This document shows positions 14,048-24,400 of a stretch of DNA of 64,000 nucleotides, in pieces. Position 1 is the first letter of the stretch. Every line of letters begins with the position of its first letter. The notes beneath the pieces were generated by a model. That model ran no database searches and had not been told where the DNA came from. It saw only the letters and a program-made list of their open reading frames with translations. The translations under genes and the position numbers were made by a program. The stretch comes from Hymenolepis diminuta. Its lineage: Eukaryota; Platyhelminthes; Cestoda; Cyclophyllidea; Hymenolepididae. The stretch covers positions 1,987,285 through 2,051,284 of the forward strand of contig CAADRB010000016.1 in the NCBI GenBank assembly GCA_900708905.1, in the 5' to 3' direction.

Positions 14048-14929
14048 TTATAAAGTTTGATTGGCCTTCTCTGGCAGTGATCTTTGTATCAGCCATCCTT
14101 CAATAAATTTTCGATGTGAGGCTGAGATTTCTTTTCCATCGAGGATTTCTAAGGAAAAGATATTGGATATTAATGTTATCCATACCCAAAGTTCTAGCCG
14201 AAAGTATAATTTTCTCGTTCATTCTTGAGATTTTCGATAGCGGGTTTCCTGCAATAGACAAATCTTTTAAGGTAGTAGTTTGGGACAGATAATTTAAAAG
14301 CTCAGATTCATTTGTGAGTCTGTTTGAACTGAGATCAAGGTGTTCCAGACTGGTTAGGTGTACTAATCCTTCTAGACAACTCAAACTTGATCCGGAAATA
14401 TCAAGATTTCGTAGTGACCTAAGAGACTGAGTACTTCGTGGATCCACTATGATTTCCTCCCCAGCAGCAAGTCGTTGGTGATCGATATGGAGTTCTCTTA
14501 AATTTTTCTGACATTCCATTCCTTCAAGAACTGATATTTTGTTTTTAGAAAGAAATCTGAAAATGATTATGAAATCCGTCAGGGACATACAGTTTCTCGA
14601 GACTGACCAATCTCTCTAAACCACAGATCCTAGTTATATTATTTTGTTGTAAATATAAGTGGGTTAAATTTGAATTTGCTGAGAGATCTGGTACAGAAGT
14701 TAATTTATTTTCATATAAATAGAGAACTTGGAGTCTTGAACAGTGCCTGAATGTATCGCCCTAGAACAATTAATTAATTGCTTATTTAACACACCACATC
14801 ATCAATATTCTTATTATTCATATATAAATGCGTTATTTTACTCATAAAATTTTCGAAAGATTCATCTTCTCTTTTTTTGTTATTACTTGATGTCGATCTC
14901 AGAAGTAAACCAGGGGAAACCTTCACCAT
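14048..14929 (-). CDS. PPP1R42: leucine-rich-repeat protein PPP1R42 (LRRC67)
   Basis: Four exons: 14929-14795, 14760-14591, 14556-14186 and 14148-14048 (777 bp, 258 aa); introns are 34, 34 and 37 bp, all GT-AG. After a basic N-terminus come SDS22-type leucine-rich repeats from about residue 30 to 210, with motifs such as LQVLYLYENKL and LTHLYLQQNNI. The sequence NLRELHIDHQRL followed by a VDPRS element is a signature of PPP1R42, as is the C-terminal cap ILDGKEI. In vertebrates it is a centrosome/manchette-associated regulatory subunit of protein phosphatase 1 in testis; the role here is inferred. The start at 14929 (MVKVSPG) matches the family N-terminus; an upstream in-frame ATG at 15004 is less likely. 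Vertebrate proteins have a longer C-terminal tail. Confidence 0.88.
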
Positions 14930-15292
14930 TTGTAAATGTGCAGCTTGTGGCAAACAGCAATAATAGAAATTTTGACTAATAAAAATAATAAATGATCTAA
15001 CCACTATGGAAAGGTTTCGTTAAAGTATTTTTAATAAACAAAGCACAACAATATTCAGCATTATAAATAGGAAATATTGAATGACCCTTATTTCACATCG
15101 ACAGTGACGTCAGATAAACATCATTCTTTCGGCTAATATGAAATATTTATTAACATATTTTCAAAATAATGAAAAATATATGGAATTTTATTTAATATTG
15201 CAGAAGAGATCCACAACTGTATAATGATGTTTTTCTACGGTCGATATTAAGCGGTCAGTTGACACAAATACAACATTATTGTGACTTCCTAG
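14930..15292. promoter_or_regulatory. bidirectional upstream region of PPP1R42 and clathrin light chain
   Basis: Only 363 bp separate the two divergent start codons, so both promoters must lie here unless unseen 5' exons exist. No TATA box was confidently placed. The sharing is inferred from geometry only. Confidence 0.5.
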
Positions 15293-17366
15293 ATGGCTGA
15301 ATATGGGGTCTCCGAATTTTTAGCTCGGGAAAGAGACGATCTCGGTGATCTCGCTGGCGATATTCCCGGTGGAAATGGTGGTGGCTCAGGTATTGTAGTA
15401 AAATTTCATTTTTACATTAATTCTTTGAAATGGGTTTGTTTATATTTCAGATCTTGACGAGGATTCTAAAAGAGATAACAGCTACGTGATCGAACCCGAG
15501 GAAACAGAACACCATCGAAGTTCTACTTCAGCTCCATCTATGGCCGAGTCTGAGGAGGCAGCGGAGAAAAATGTCAATGGACGTGATGAGTCGAAAACTT
15601 CATCTCCTATCCAATCAACTCATGAAAGTGCCTATATGGAATCATGGAAAGCCAATTTCGAGGCTGATATTAAAGCACGGGATGAGAAAGAAGCTTTAAA
15701 GAAAGCTGAGTTGGAAGCAACAGCGAAGAAGGCATGTTTTACCTTGATTTTGTTTATTCATTATTTTTATAGTCCTCACCAGGTTATTTGGAATCTGTTT
15801 TTTAAAAGCCTTATATCCGTTGGTCTCTAAACACAAATAATTGCTTGTTAGGCGCATTTCTATTACCTTATTTTGTCAATTAGTTGCCTTTACATCTCAG
15901 TAAATTCGTCGAAATCTCTAGTTTATAATCTTATACACAAGTGGAAATGTTTTATTTACTGACTTGCAGAGAGTATTATTTTTTTCCAAAATTCGAACTT
16001 ACTTGAGGTTATTGGCTGGGGTTATCGCCTGGTGAGGTTCGGGTCTTGGAATTTGCGTTTCTTCAAGTTTTTTAATCCATTTCGTATCAGTTTCAAAATT
16101 AATTCTTTACACATTTCATCCTATTTATTGTATATTACTACTAAGAAAGTATTCTTAAAGGGACTTTATAAGATTGCTTTTCTTGTCTAATGAAGTTCGT
16201 TCACTGGTGGAATCCAAATGTAAACATTCTTTGACATATTTGGGAGAACTTTCCGTCGACTTTTTCACCTGGCGCTGGCACATTGCCGAAGGTAACCTAA
16301 AACTTGTGCATATGCACTTGATATTAAATAGTATGTGAATTTAGTGACTCTGTCCAGTTAAATGATATTTATAGGTACTTGCTTTTTGAGTACATTTCTG
16401 ACTTATTTGTAATCGCTTAAGTATTTATTTCAGTTGCGGTTGGTGTTAAAGTTGCCGTCGTTAATGTTGGACATGTATAAAAAGTGATTCGCTCATTTAA
16501 GTAGTATATACTTTTTGCGATTTATTGATAAATTAACATCCCAAAAGCAGATGTCTTAAACTTTACTATTTAGATTCATTCATTTAATCAGAATATAGAT
16601 TTCCATGTGTGGTATGCACACTACTTAAAATAAGTAAATTCATTATTTCACTCGTTTAAGTTTTGCGTAATTGTTACTATGAATTGATTTATTCGAGTTT
16701 GTGACATTTTATGATAACATTTTAAACTTATATGGTTTCATTATTTTTAGAGGTATTTATGCTAATTCTTATTGTCACAACGGTTAGGTTCATGTCATGT
16801 CCATTACCGAACACAAAGGTGGTTCGAGATCAGCTACTTTGATTCTAATGTGGAGCGTACCGTCATCACCCGCTTAAACGGATTAATAGACAGATATTTA
16901 CAAATATAGATTCATCCACTTAAGTAGTATTTCTGCTTATTGTTGTTACGAAAGTTGACAACATGGTATACATAGCATCGAGAGACAGTCTGTGCACAAC
17001 TGTTTAAAATAGTTTATTTAGGTAGCAAATGAACTTTTCAGGAGTTGGAGACATGGTACGCTCACTACCGAAAACAGATGGCTCTCCGTTCAGCGGACAA
17101 CCGTGCGGAGGCTCCACGAGATGCCTCAGGGAAAGCCTACGAGGGATTCTCTGGCACAGCTCCAACTGTCAGGGACACAGCTGTCTGGGAAAGTGTCTGT
17201 GGAATGTGTGATCTCACAGTAAGTCATCCTGATTTTTTTCTGTTTCTATTCTGATATCGGCGTAATGATTCTCACTTTTTTGCAGTCCAAGAACACAAAA
17301 AGTACTCATGACCTCTCACGAATGAGAAGTTTGTTGTTGAATCTAAAGACATCGTCGTCACATTAA
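15293..17366 (+). CDS. clathrin light chain
   Basis: Four exons: 15293-15389, 15451-15731, 17042-17218 and 17286-17366 (636 bp, 211 aa). The N-terminus holds the conserved FLARE element (EFLARERDDL). An acidic, Ser-rich linker is followed by the heavy-chain-binding coiled coil (about residues 92-150, including KKELETWYAHYRK). The C-terminus WESVCGMCD ... DLSRMRSLLLNLK matches the family ending. Intron 2 (15732-17041, 1310 bp) starts with GC, not GT, after AAGAAG. This junction keeps the coiled coil aligned with vertebrate light chains without a gap, so a GC-AG intron is the best reading. The protein coats vesicles with clathrin heavy chain at the plasma membrane and trans-Golgi. An AATAAA lies at 17728. 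Confidence 0.92.
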
Positions 17367-17727
17367 GTCCAAATAGATGTAGAAGTGCCTTTGTCTTGTT
17401 CTTCCTTCTTTCCATTATCTCACACATTCCCCCCCTCCCCTCACTGATCGTTATACTTTAATCTGTCTGGTTTTTTACTTGATCTAAATGTTCTACCTCT
17501 CCTTTCTCTTCCTTCATCGTTTGAATTAATTGTGTGTGCATTACACTATTGTGTATAAGTTTTCAATGGTCATTATGTGAATAATTTCAGCAAATTATGC
17601 GTCTTTTTTTATTGAATGAAGATAGTAATTGAGATGTAGTATGAATTAGTTAAAGGTTTGGGAATTAAGGATTGGAAATGGAATGTAATACGTTATTGCA
17701 TATAAAAAGACTAGGAAGCGTAATCTA

Positions 17728-17733
17728 AATAAA
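17728..17733 (+). terminator. candidate polyadenylation signal of clathrin light chain
   Basis: AATAAA, 362 bases after the stop codon, the first clear signal on this strand in an AT-rich 3' flank. A nearer non-canonical signal is possible. Confidence 0.4.
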
Positions 17734-19364
17734 TATTTATTAAAAAAACATCTTAAAGATAAGGAAATGTAGGAAATGATAATCGTGTACCGCGATAAAT
17801 GCCATCTGAGGTGTCGTACTGCTAATGCAGTGAGAAGCAGCGCAGCAGTATGTGAAATAGTTCTTCTCAAGGTAAATGCGAACTTAGACAAAAAATTGCA
17901 TTCACATGCTAATATTATGAGTTATTGATTTTTTACCACATATATGAAACTAATGCCAGTCATTAAGTAAAAGTTCCATTTTTTAAAACATGCAGTGCTC
18001 AACATCTAGCAGAATGGCAAAAGAGGTGCTTATCAAAGAGGGGGTTAGCAAAATGTACTGTTAGAATTTAGACTCTCATCGTACGTTTCCTGGAATGGAA
18101 TGTTGAGAGATGGGACTAGAAGATCATTATTTGTGGCGGTGTACAATTGGAGTCACTAAATGTAAATCCACAACTATAATAGGGAGAGAGAAGAAGGGAG
18201 CGGTATAAAAAAGTAGATGTTGGCTGAGGTGCCAGAGATACAAACTGCAGATTGTTAGAAGCTGGTTGAATTCCATGTTATAGAAGTTGGCCGATAACAG
18301 TTGGGATTGTGTGTGGATACTGAGGCGCCTGAGTGGGGTATTTATAGGTTAAATAGTTAAAATAGTGAGGAATTCCGCACAGCGTTTACAGATAAACAAA
18401 TTAGTATTAAGACATTAAAAAGGAGGACCGTTATGTCTGACGACGGCTGGAGTCACCCTGGATGTTTGATAGACATGATAATAAGCTTCTGCTTCGGCAA
18501 TCGACCCAATATCTAAAAGATAAACTCAAAAGGTAAATAAACTAGTAGTGGTCAACCTTTTCCATCTCAAAATTTAATTCGAAATTAATTTGTAATCAAG
18601 CATATCAGATGTATACGCTTCAGGAGTCCGAATAGGATAAAATCAATCCTTAAATTGATCAGCCGACCAGAGAGTCAATCTTTTCCAGATTTCAATTCAT
18701 TATAAATATTTATATAAATGAATAAAATTTTCAAATGGCCAGATATAATTTATAAACGTCCAGCCGAATTTCACGCCGCTTTATTGACTATTTCCGTGGT
18801 CTTTACCAGCTCTAAAGACCTGATTCTGGTGCCCCGGTTTCCAACACACCACTAATCAACTCTCTTCTCTCCAATTCATACCGGTTAACTCCTACAATAG
18901 GGTCCACTATCCAGTTTCTCTCTATCTGAAACTCCAATCTACAACTCCCAACCACCTTCTGCTCTTGTGGTCTACTCTTTCTCCTTCTCCGCCATTTCCC
19001 TTTAAATTAGAATCCAAACTCGGTATTTTGCGTTCTTTTTACTTTATGTAGCTATACATCTGGGGAAGCTAGTATTTATCCACAACACGCCGCAATTTTA
19101 TTCACTAAATTAAATGATTCCAAAGAGAGGGAAAATCATAATATCTCTGGTGACAAATTCTTCGGACATAAATGCCATTTGGAATTGAATGGCTCACTAG
19201 CTAATTAACTGCAGTCTTCAGGAGAATGGCTATACGAAAATTTCTGACTAAAGCGCTGGCAGAAGATCCAATCTCTTCCTTCCAACGAAAAATAATATTT
19301 TACTGATTTCTTATCAGAGATATCAAGTGTTTAAAGAGTTGTTTGGAATATATCTACTATATCG
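17734..19364. other. intergenic, no gene seen
   Basis: No supported gene. About 18.0-18.4 kb is purine-rich and about 18.8-19.0 kb pyrimidine-rich, with somewhat higher GC content than the flanks, which suggests old dispersed repeats. No family could be named. Confidence 0.4.
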
Positions 19365-19370
19365 TTTATT
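19365..19370 (-). terminator. polyadenylation signal of the zinc-finger gene
   Basis: AATAAA on the minus strand 73 bases past the stop codon of the C2H2 gene. Confidence 0.6.
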
Positions 19371-19442
19371 AGTCCTCTATTGTGTTTAGCAAGTGTATAC
19401 AATTCTCTTGACATATTCGCCAATCATCAGTCATGTTTCCCT

Positions 19443-20393
19443 TTATATTGACTCACTATCATCCTGTTTGGCATCACAGACTTCAGCTTCAGCCGACGAC
19501 GTATTGATTTTCTCTTCTAGGCATGAAATTTTATTTGCTCTTTTCTTTGCTTCCATGCGTGCGTGCACTCGCTTATGTCCACTCAAATTACTCCTACATC
19601 TGAATGCCTTTCCACAATTTGGATAGTCGCAAGCATAAGGCCGTTTGTTCAGATGGATGTTCATATGGTCATCTAGATTAGCTTTCTTCAAGAAGTTTTT
19701 ATCACAACCAGGAACTGGACAATCAAATGTCTTTCTCATAGATCTATTCAGATGGATCATTCGGTGTGTTACAAGATTGGAATGTCTAGCAAAAGCAGCT
19801 TTACATCCAGGATAATCGCAGGCATGGGGCTTTTCTCCTGTATGAATTCTGTAGTGATTTACTAAGGAATGATTGAATCGAAATGTCTTGTCACAGCCTG
19901 TATAAGGACAACGATGTTCTGTTGAATAGTTTGAGAAATCTAGAGGCCTCTCCATTTCATGTTCATCCGTTTTTGGCAGAATTGACCTGAATCGCTTAAT
20001 TTGAGTTTGTGGATCTTCAGTATGGATCTCGTTCTTATCAGAAGCATTCGTAGAATTCATCATGAATGGAAAATCAAGAATTCGAAGGTCTAAACCTTTG
20101 ATCTCGTTTAGATTAGAATTATTTGTGGAATTAGGCGTGAATGGTAAGGTAATAGTTCTAAGATCAAGTGGATTGACATCAGATAGTGCTGGTTGTGTCG
20201 AAGCTTGGAAAAGTTCCCAAGCATTTCTTGATAGTTCTGAAGCCAGGATTGATTGAAATAAAGCCGCTGTTAGCAGGTTTATATCCGTCACTGGAGGGAT
20301 TTGCAGCACATCTGGTTGAGAATTGCGTCCATCCTCTGCAATTCGTTCAACAGAATCGTTTGATTTTTCAGAAGCATTCCCTAAGGCATCCAT
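19443..20393 (-). CDS. four-finger C2H2 zinc-finger protein
   Basis: A single 951-bp exon encodes 316 aa. Four C2H2 fingers at residues 162-184, 192-214, 225-247 and 255-277 all have the C-x4-C-x12-H-x3-H spacing typical of YY1/ZFP42, TFIIIA, GLI and ZIC families. The linkers are HTGEKP and two diverged ones. The N-terminal 160 residues have no known domain but carry two related stretches of about 25 residues (74-97 and 100-123) starting PLDLR and GLDLR, and a third PLDFS at 150-154. These resemble the PxDLS motif bound by the corepressor CtBP. A nuclear DNA-binding regulator is likely; the target is unknown. The absence of introns, unlike all neighbours, could mean retroposition. The C-terminal tail is basic and then acidic. 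Confidence 0.85.
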   Translation of the reverse strand: MDALGNASEKSNDSVERIAEDGRNSQPDVLQIPPVTDINLLTAALFQSILASELSRNAWELFQASTQPALSDVNPLDLRTITLPFTPNSTNNSNLNEIKGLDLRILDFPFMMNSTNASDKNEIHTEDPQTQIKRFRSILPKTDEHEMERPLDFSNYSTEHRCPYTGCDKTFRFNHSLVNHYRIHTGEKPHACDYPGCKAAFARHSNLVTHRMIHLNRSMRKTFDCPVPGCDKNFLKKANLDDHMNIHLNKRPYACDYPNCGKAFRCRSNLSGHKRVHARMEAKKRANKISCLEEKINTSSAEAEVCDAKQDDSESI

Positions 20394-21312
20394 ACTTAAG
20401 CAGTTTGCTAGTCAGCTGTTTTGACGAAAGTAGTTTAAGTGATTTATCGATTTTCCTCCCACGTGCGTTTACTGCTGAGTTTTGCGGGATATTAAACTGA
20501 CTTGAACATGCATTCTACTTAAAACATATTAAGTAACAAGGATAGTAAGTTTAAAAGAAAGGTTTTTCAAGATTTCGAGTCTGTTTGTAGACTTCAACGG
20601 TAGACTACTTTTGCATTAAATTTAATTAAAGATTTTGCGATAATCCTTAATTTCCTAACTTTATGGATATATCATTCTAATCTTGAATGTTTATTCAAAT
20701 GCAAGACAGTTTTGAAATATTTTGTTATTAAGTACTTCATCCAGAATGTCTATTTAGTTAAATAAGGCGGTCATTTGTTTATGGCAATAAAGATACCAAT
20801 TTGATGGAGGAATCCATGGCTGTCACAAGTTGATGGTCTATTTAGAGGGGCAGATGAAATTAGAGTATACTATTGAGGAGTTTGGCCACTTCGTACTGAT
20901 CTACAGTGTATGAGTGCTGAAAGTTGTTCGGAGTTACTGTTCTACCTAGGATTTATTCCTCTTCAACTCATTAAAATTGTAATTTTCCTTCTGCAAAGGG
21001 ATAGGTACCTCCTTTACTATTTTATTTTGTACTCAACCACAGCCTCTGTCTCATTGCTACCTTGTTTGTTTTTAAAATCGGATAAATCAGAAGAATAATG
21101 CTAAAGGTGAAATTTCAAGTGATTTGCCGGCAACTCCAAAGATGTAAACCATTTAAAATAGTCGCCATTTTTTTTAATGAAAATAGATAGTGTCTATTTT
21201 AGTCCTTTTTTCATGGATGATGGGGAATTAAACTGTATCGGAACCTATTTTATAAACTATTGAGCAGTAAGTTCCTTTCCAAGGATATATAAACAAGTAA
21301 AACTTGTAAGTA
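20394..21312. other. intergenic between zinc-finger gene and annexin 1
   Basis: No gene recognised. It contains the zinc-finger gene promoter and the distal annexin 1 3' flank. Short open frames have no recognisable motif. Confidence 0.4.
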
Positions 21313-21318
21313 TTTATT
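21313..21318 (-). terminator. polyadenylation signal of annexin 1
   Basis: AATAAA on the minus strand, 85 bases beyond the annexin 1 stop codon. Confidence 0.6.
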
Positions 21319-21402
21319 TCTCAAAAGAAGAAAGAGTTAAAATTAAACAAAACATGTTAAGGGATCAGAAGTGGTGTGAATGAATATTCTTTGAAATTAC
21401 TA

Positions 21403-24400
21403 TTAAATTCCGATGAGTTTCAAGCAGAGAGCCTTGTAGTCCCCAGAGGTGTCACCTTTGATAGCATCTTCTAGACTCTCTCCATAAAGTTCAGAGTATT
21501 TGTCTTTGATAGAACCTAAATCGGTCTAGAAGGTAGAAAAGAGGATAATTTGATTGTCAAAATTTATTTTAATTAAGTCAAACAGGTAGAAATTTTGAAG
21601 TTTTGATATCAAAAAGTGGTTCTTCTTTTAAACAGACTCTAATTTCAATTAAGAAGTTCACAATGCCTGTCTTGACAAACGAAGAAGCAGAATTAAGTGA
21701 TCACATCGCGAATAATGCATGAGTAAAACATGAATTTCCGAATGTATGAGCTAGATGACTGGACGAGCTATAATACTAGTGTTAAACTTATTAAACAAAC
21801 GTTCGAGAGGCTAAATGATCCCAAACTAAGTGTAAGGAGAGAGACCCGTATATTTTTCAATAAAATAGTACGACCTTGTCGGATATCTGAATACTACAGA
21901 GTGGTAACATGTAGCCGACCAAGACTAAGGTTCTAAGCAATTGTCAGAGTAGAAAAGATGATTAATTAGATCAGCGATATTTTAATTAAATTTCTTAAAG
22001 TAAGAGGTTTATTTATTGGCAGAAATTCATGTAAATGATCCCTAAATCTGATATTTCAAGTTACCTGAGCAGTCTCCATATGTTAACAAAGTATTCCTCG
22101 GCCATATTGTAGCCAAAGATTATGTAAGTTCGAGGTCCACTTGAATGAATTAGTGAATAGGATGGCCACCGAAACTAGTTAAGGGAACTATTGAGGTTAT
22201 CACACATATTGGAAGTTCATTCAAGTTTACTGACTCAGAAATGTTGTATTCAAATGTCACCTTATGTGTTTAAATGTTTGCCTCATCAAACGAGGAAACG
22301 ACGCTAGGTGGACAACTCAAATATGCATGCAAAAACTCGGTCTTCCTAGCGTATTACCCCCCTTATTTCTTGCTTTATTGCCATTGTCCACTCATCCACC
22401 GCTGGTATGCGGTAAATCTTGAACTCGTAGACTTCTTTTGTTTTGGAAAGTTGCCCATTTTCAAACTTTAAGAAAGATCCAAAGCATTTACCTGTTCTAC
22501 TTATTCATATTTGATAATATATAAAGAAGAGACATTCTCTGCTCTATCTACAAAACTTACATCGGCTCTCAGAGCCAACGTGCGCTGTAAAGTAGCATCC
22601 AGTGTCCCAGCTCCTTTCATCGTGGAGTGGAGAAGTTCGGCAAAAAGAGCAGCTCGCTCAGTTGCATATCGAACTAAAAGGAAAAAATATGGATATGATA
22701 GTTATGAACATCTCAGTCTTGAATATTAATAAGAATGAATTCTTGAGTAATCCTACCTCTGTAGACAAGCAGATTTTCAAAATCTCTCGAAGTCTCCTTC
22801 TTGATGGCCTCAACTAGAGGCTTACCATAATTCTAAAATAACACAAATATGTAGGTTAAATATTAATAAATAAATATAATTCATCCTAAGCTTCATATTA
22901 TTTAAAATGGGATTTGAAATTTTATTTTAGTTGATTTCCAAAATGTTTTGATCGAATTTTAAGCGAAAATATAGAAAATAACTTCCTTTTCTTCAAAATT
23001 TCATTACTTAGATTGAAAAATTATTTTGCTAAACCAATTTGGGCCAAAATTCGCTGTTTTAAAAAATTCAATGCGAAATTTTGATCACAACGCTACCGCT
23101 GCCGATCAAGGGAATCTTGCGTGCGTTAGAACATTCTGGGAAGTGCGAACGTGTTACCGATCGCATAGTGGTCAAGTGCGTAGTGCATGCTGATTTCTTT
23201 CCAGCCAATCAGCGGCCAGTATTCCTACAGCGTGGCATTGGACAAATTTTTTATGACTAACATGTTGATAGTTCAAACACAACCGCAGCAAACACTCTCC
23301 ACGAAACACCCTTCTCGTTCTTGCTACATTGGACATAGCCTACCCAATCTTTGGGGCAAATTTATATTAGAGGACTCCGCCAGACGCTATTTGTACTTTT
23401 TAAGATGATTACTAAGGCTTATTTGTGTTGCACCCGCTACAGATTCTATGATTTTCACACAAAATGAAAAGATGGTTGGTCAGCACAACCGTTTTATAGG
23501 CAATACAGCGCAGCACACAAAAAAATCACACGTTGTACGGATTATGCGGCTTTATGATCTTTGGAAAAGGTAGTTACCTTTATGTAGGCCTTATTTGTGG
23601 CATTTAGTTGTATAACAGAACGATTGAGAATGGGTCTCATGAAACGGCCTTCTGCAGTGCCCACATGTCTAAAATGATAGAGAGAATGAGATTAGATCAT
23701 GATAGGCTACTGGAACCGTTAGTTTTCAATATAGCTACCTTCGATAAAAATGAATCTAGATAGCTGAATTATAAGAAGGTGACAGATATACACAGATGTA
23801 ACAACCAGGCCTCTAACCTCTTGAATCGATTAATAATATTTGAACCCTAAAAAGGAACCTAAATGAAAAATCCTGCCATCTGAAATATGAACATTATGAC
23901 ATGACGCAATTGATCAAAAAGCCGACAATCCGATGCTTTTCTTTGAATAAAAATTGTGAAATAATATTACTTCGCTTTGATACGGTAAATAGAAAAATAA
24001 AATCCGAGTAAGTGAAAGACATATTCAGTATTGTGCAAATTAAATACCATATAGGTTCCTCGCCTCAACAGTAAAGTAGTATTCATTAGTATAAACCTTT
24101 TCATGAATTTAGAAAGGAATAAATAGAAATTTGACTTAAACTTATTTCGCATACCCTTCTCCACTATCATAAATCTCCTTCGCGTCTTGTTCAGCCAAAC
24201 TGGTGTTCACAAATTCATTTATATTAGCCGGTGAAAGACCCTTTAATTGCTGAGTCTGGGGTTCATCAGATTGACCAGCCAGAATCATTAGAAGAGCTTC
24301 TTGGTAGTGTCCACTAGTATCTCCCTTTATTGCATCTTCAAGGGTTTTTCCTCCACTTACTGAAATGAGTAAAAATTAGATGAACACTATTGATAATTTA

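Noticed and set aside
17029..17254. Two overlapping plus-strand frames starting MNFSGVGD and METWYAHY as separate small genes
   Set aside because: They are clathrin light chain exon 3 read out of frame or from an internal ATG.
20062..20500. Plus-strand frames opposite the zinc-finger gene
   Set aside because: Antisense shadows of a clearly coding minus-strand exon with four zinc fingers.
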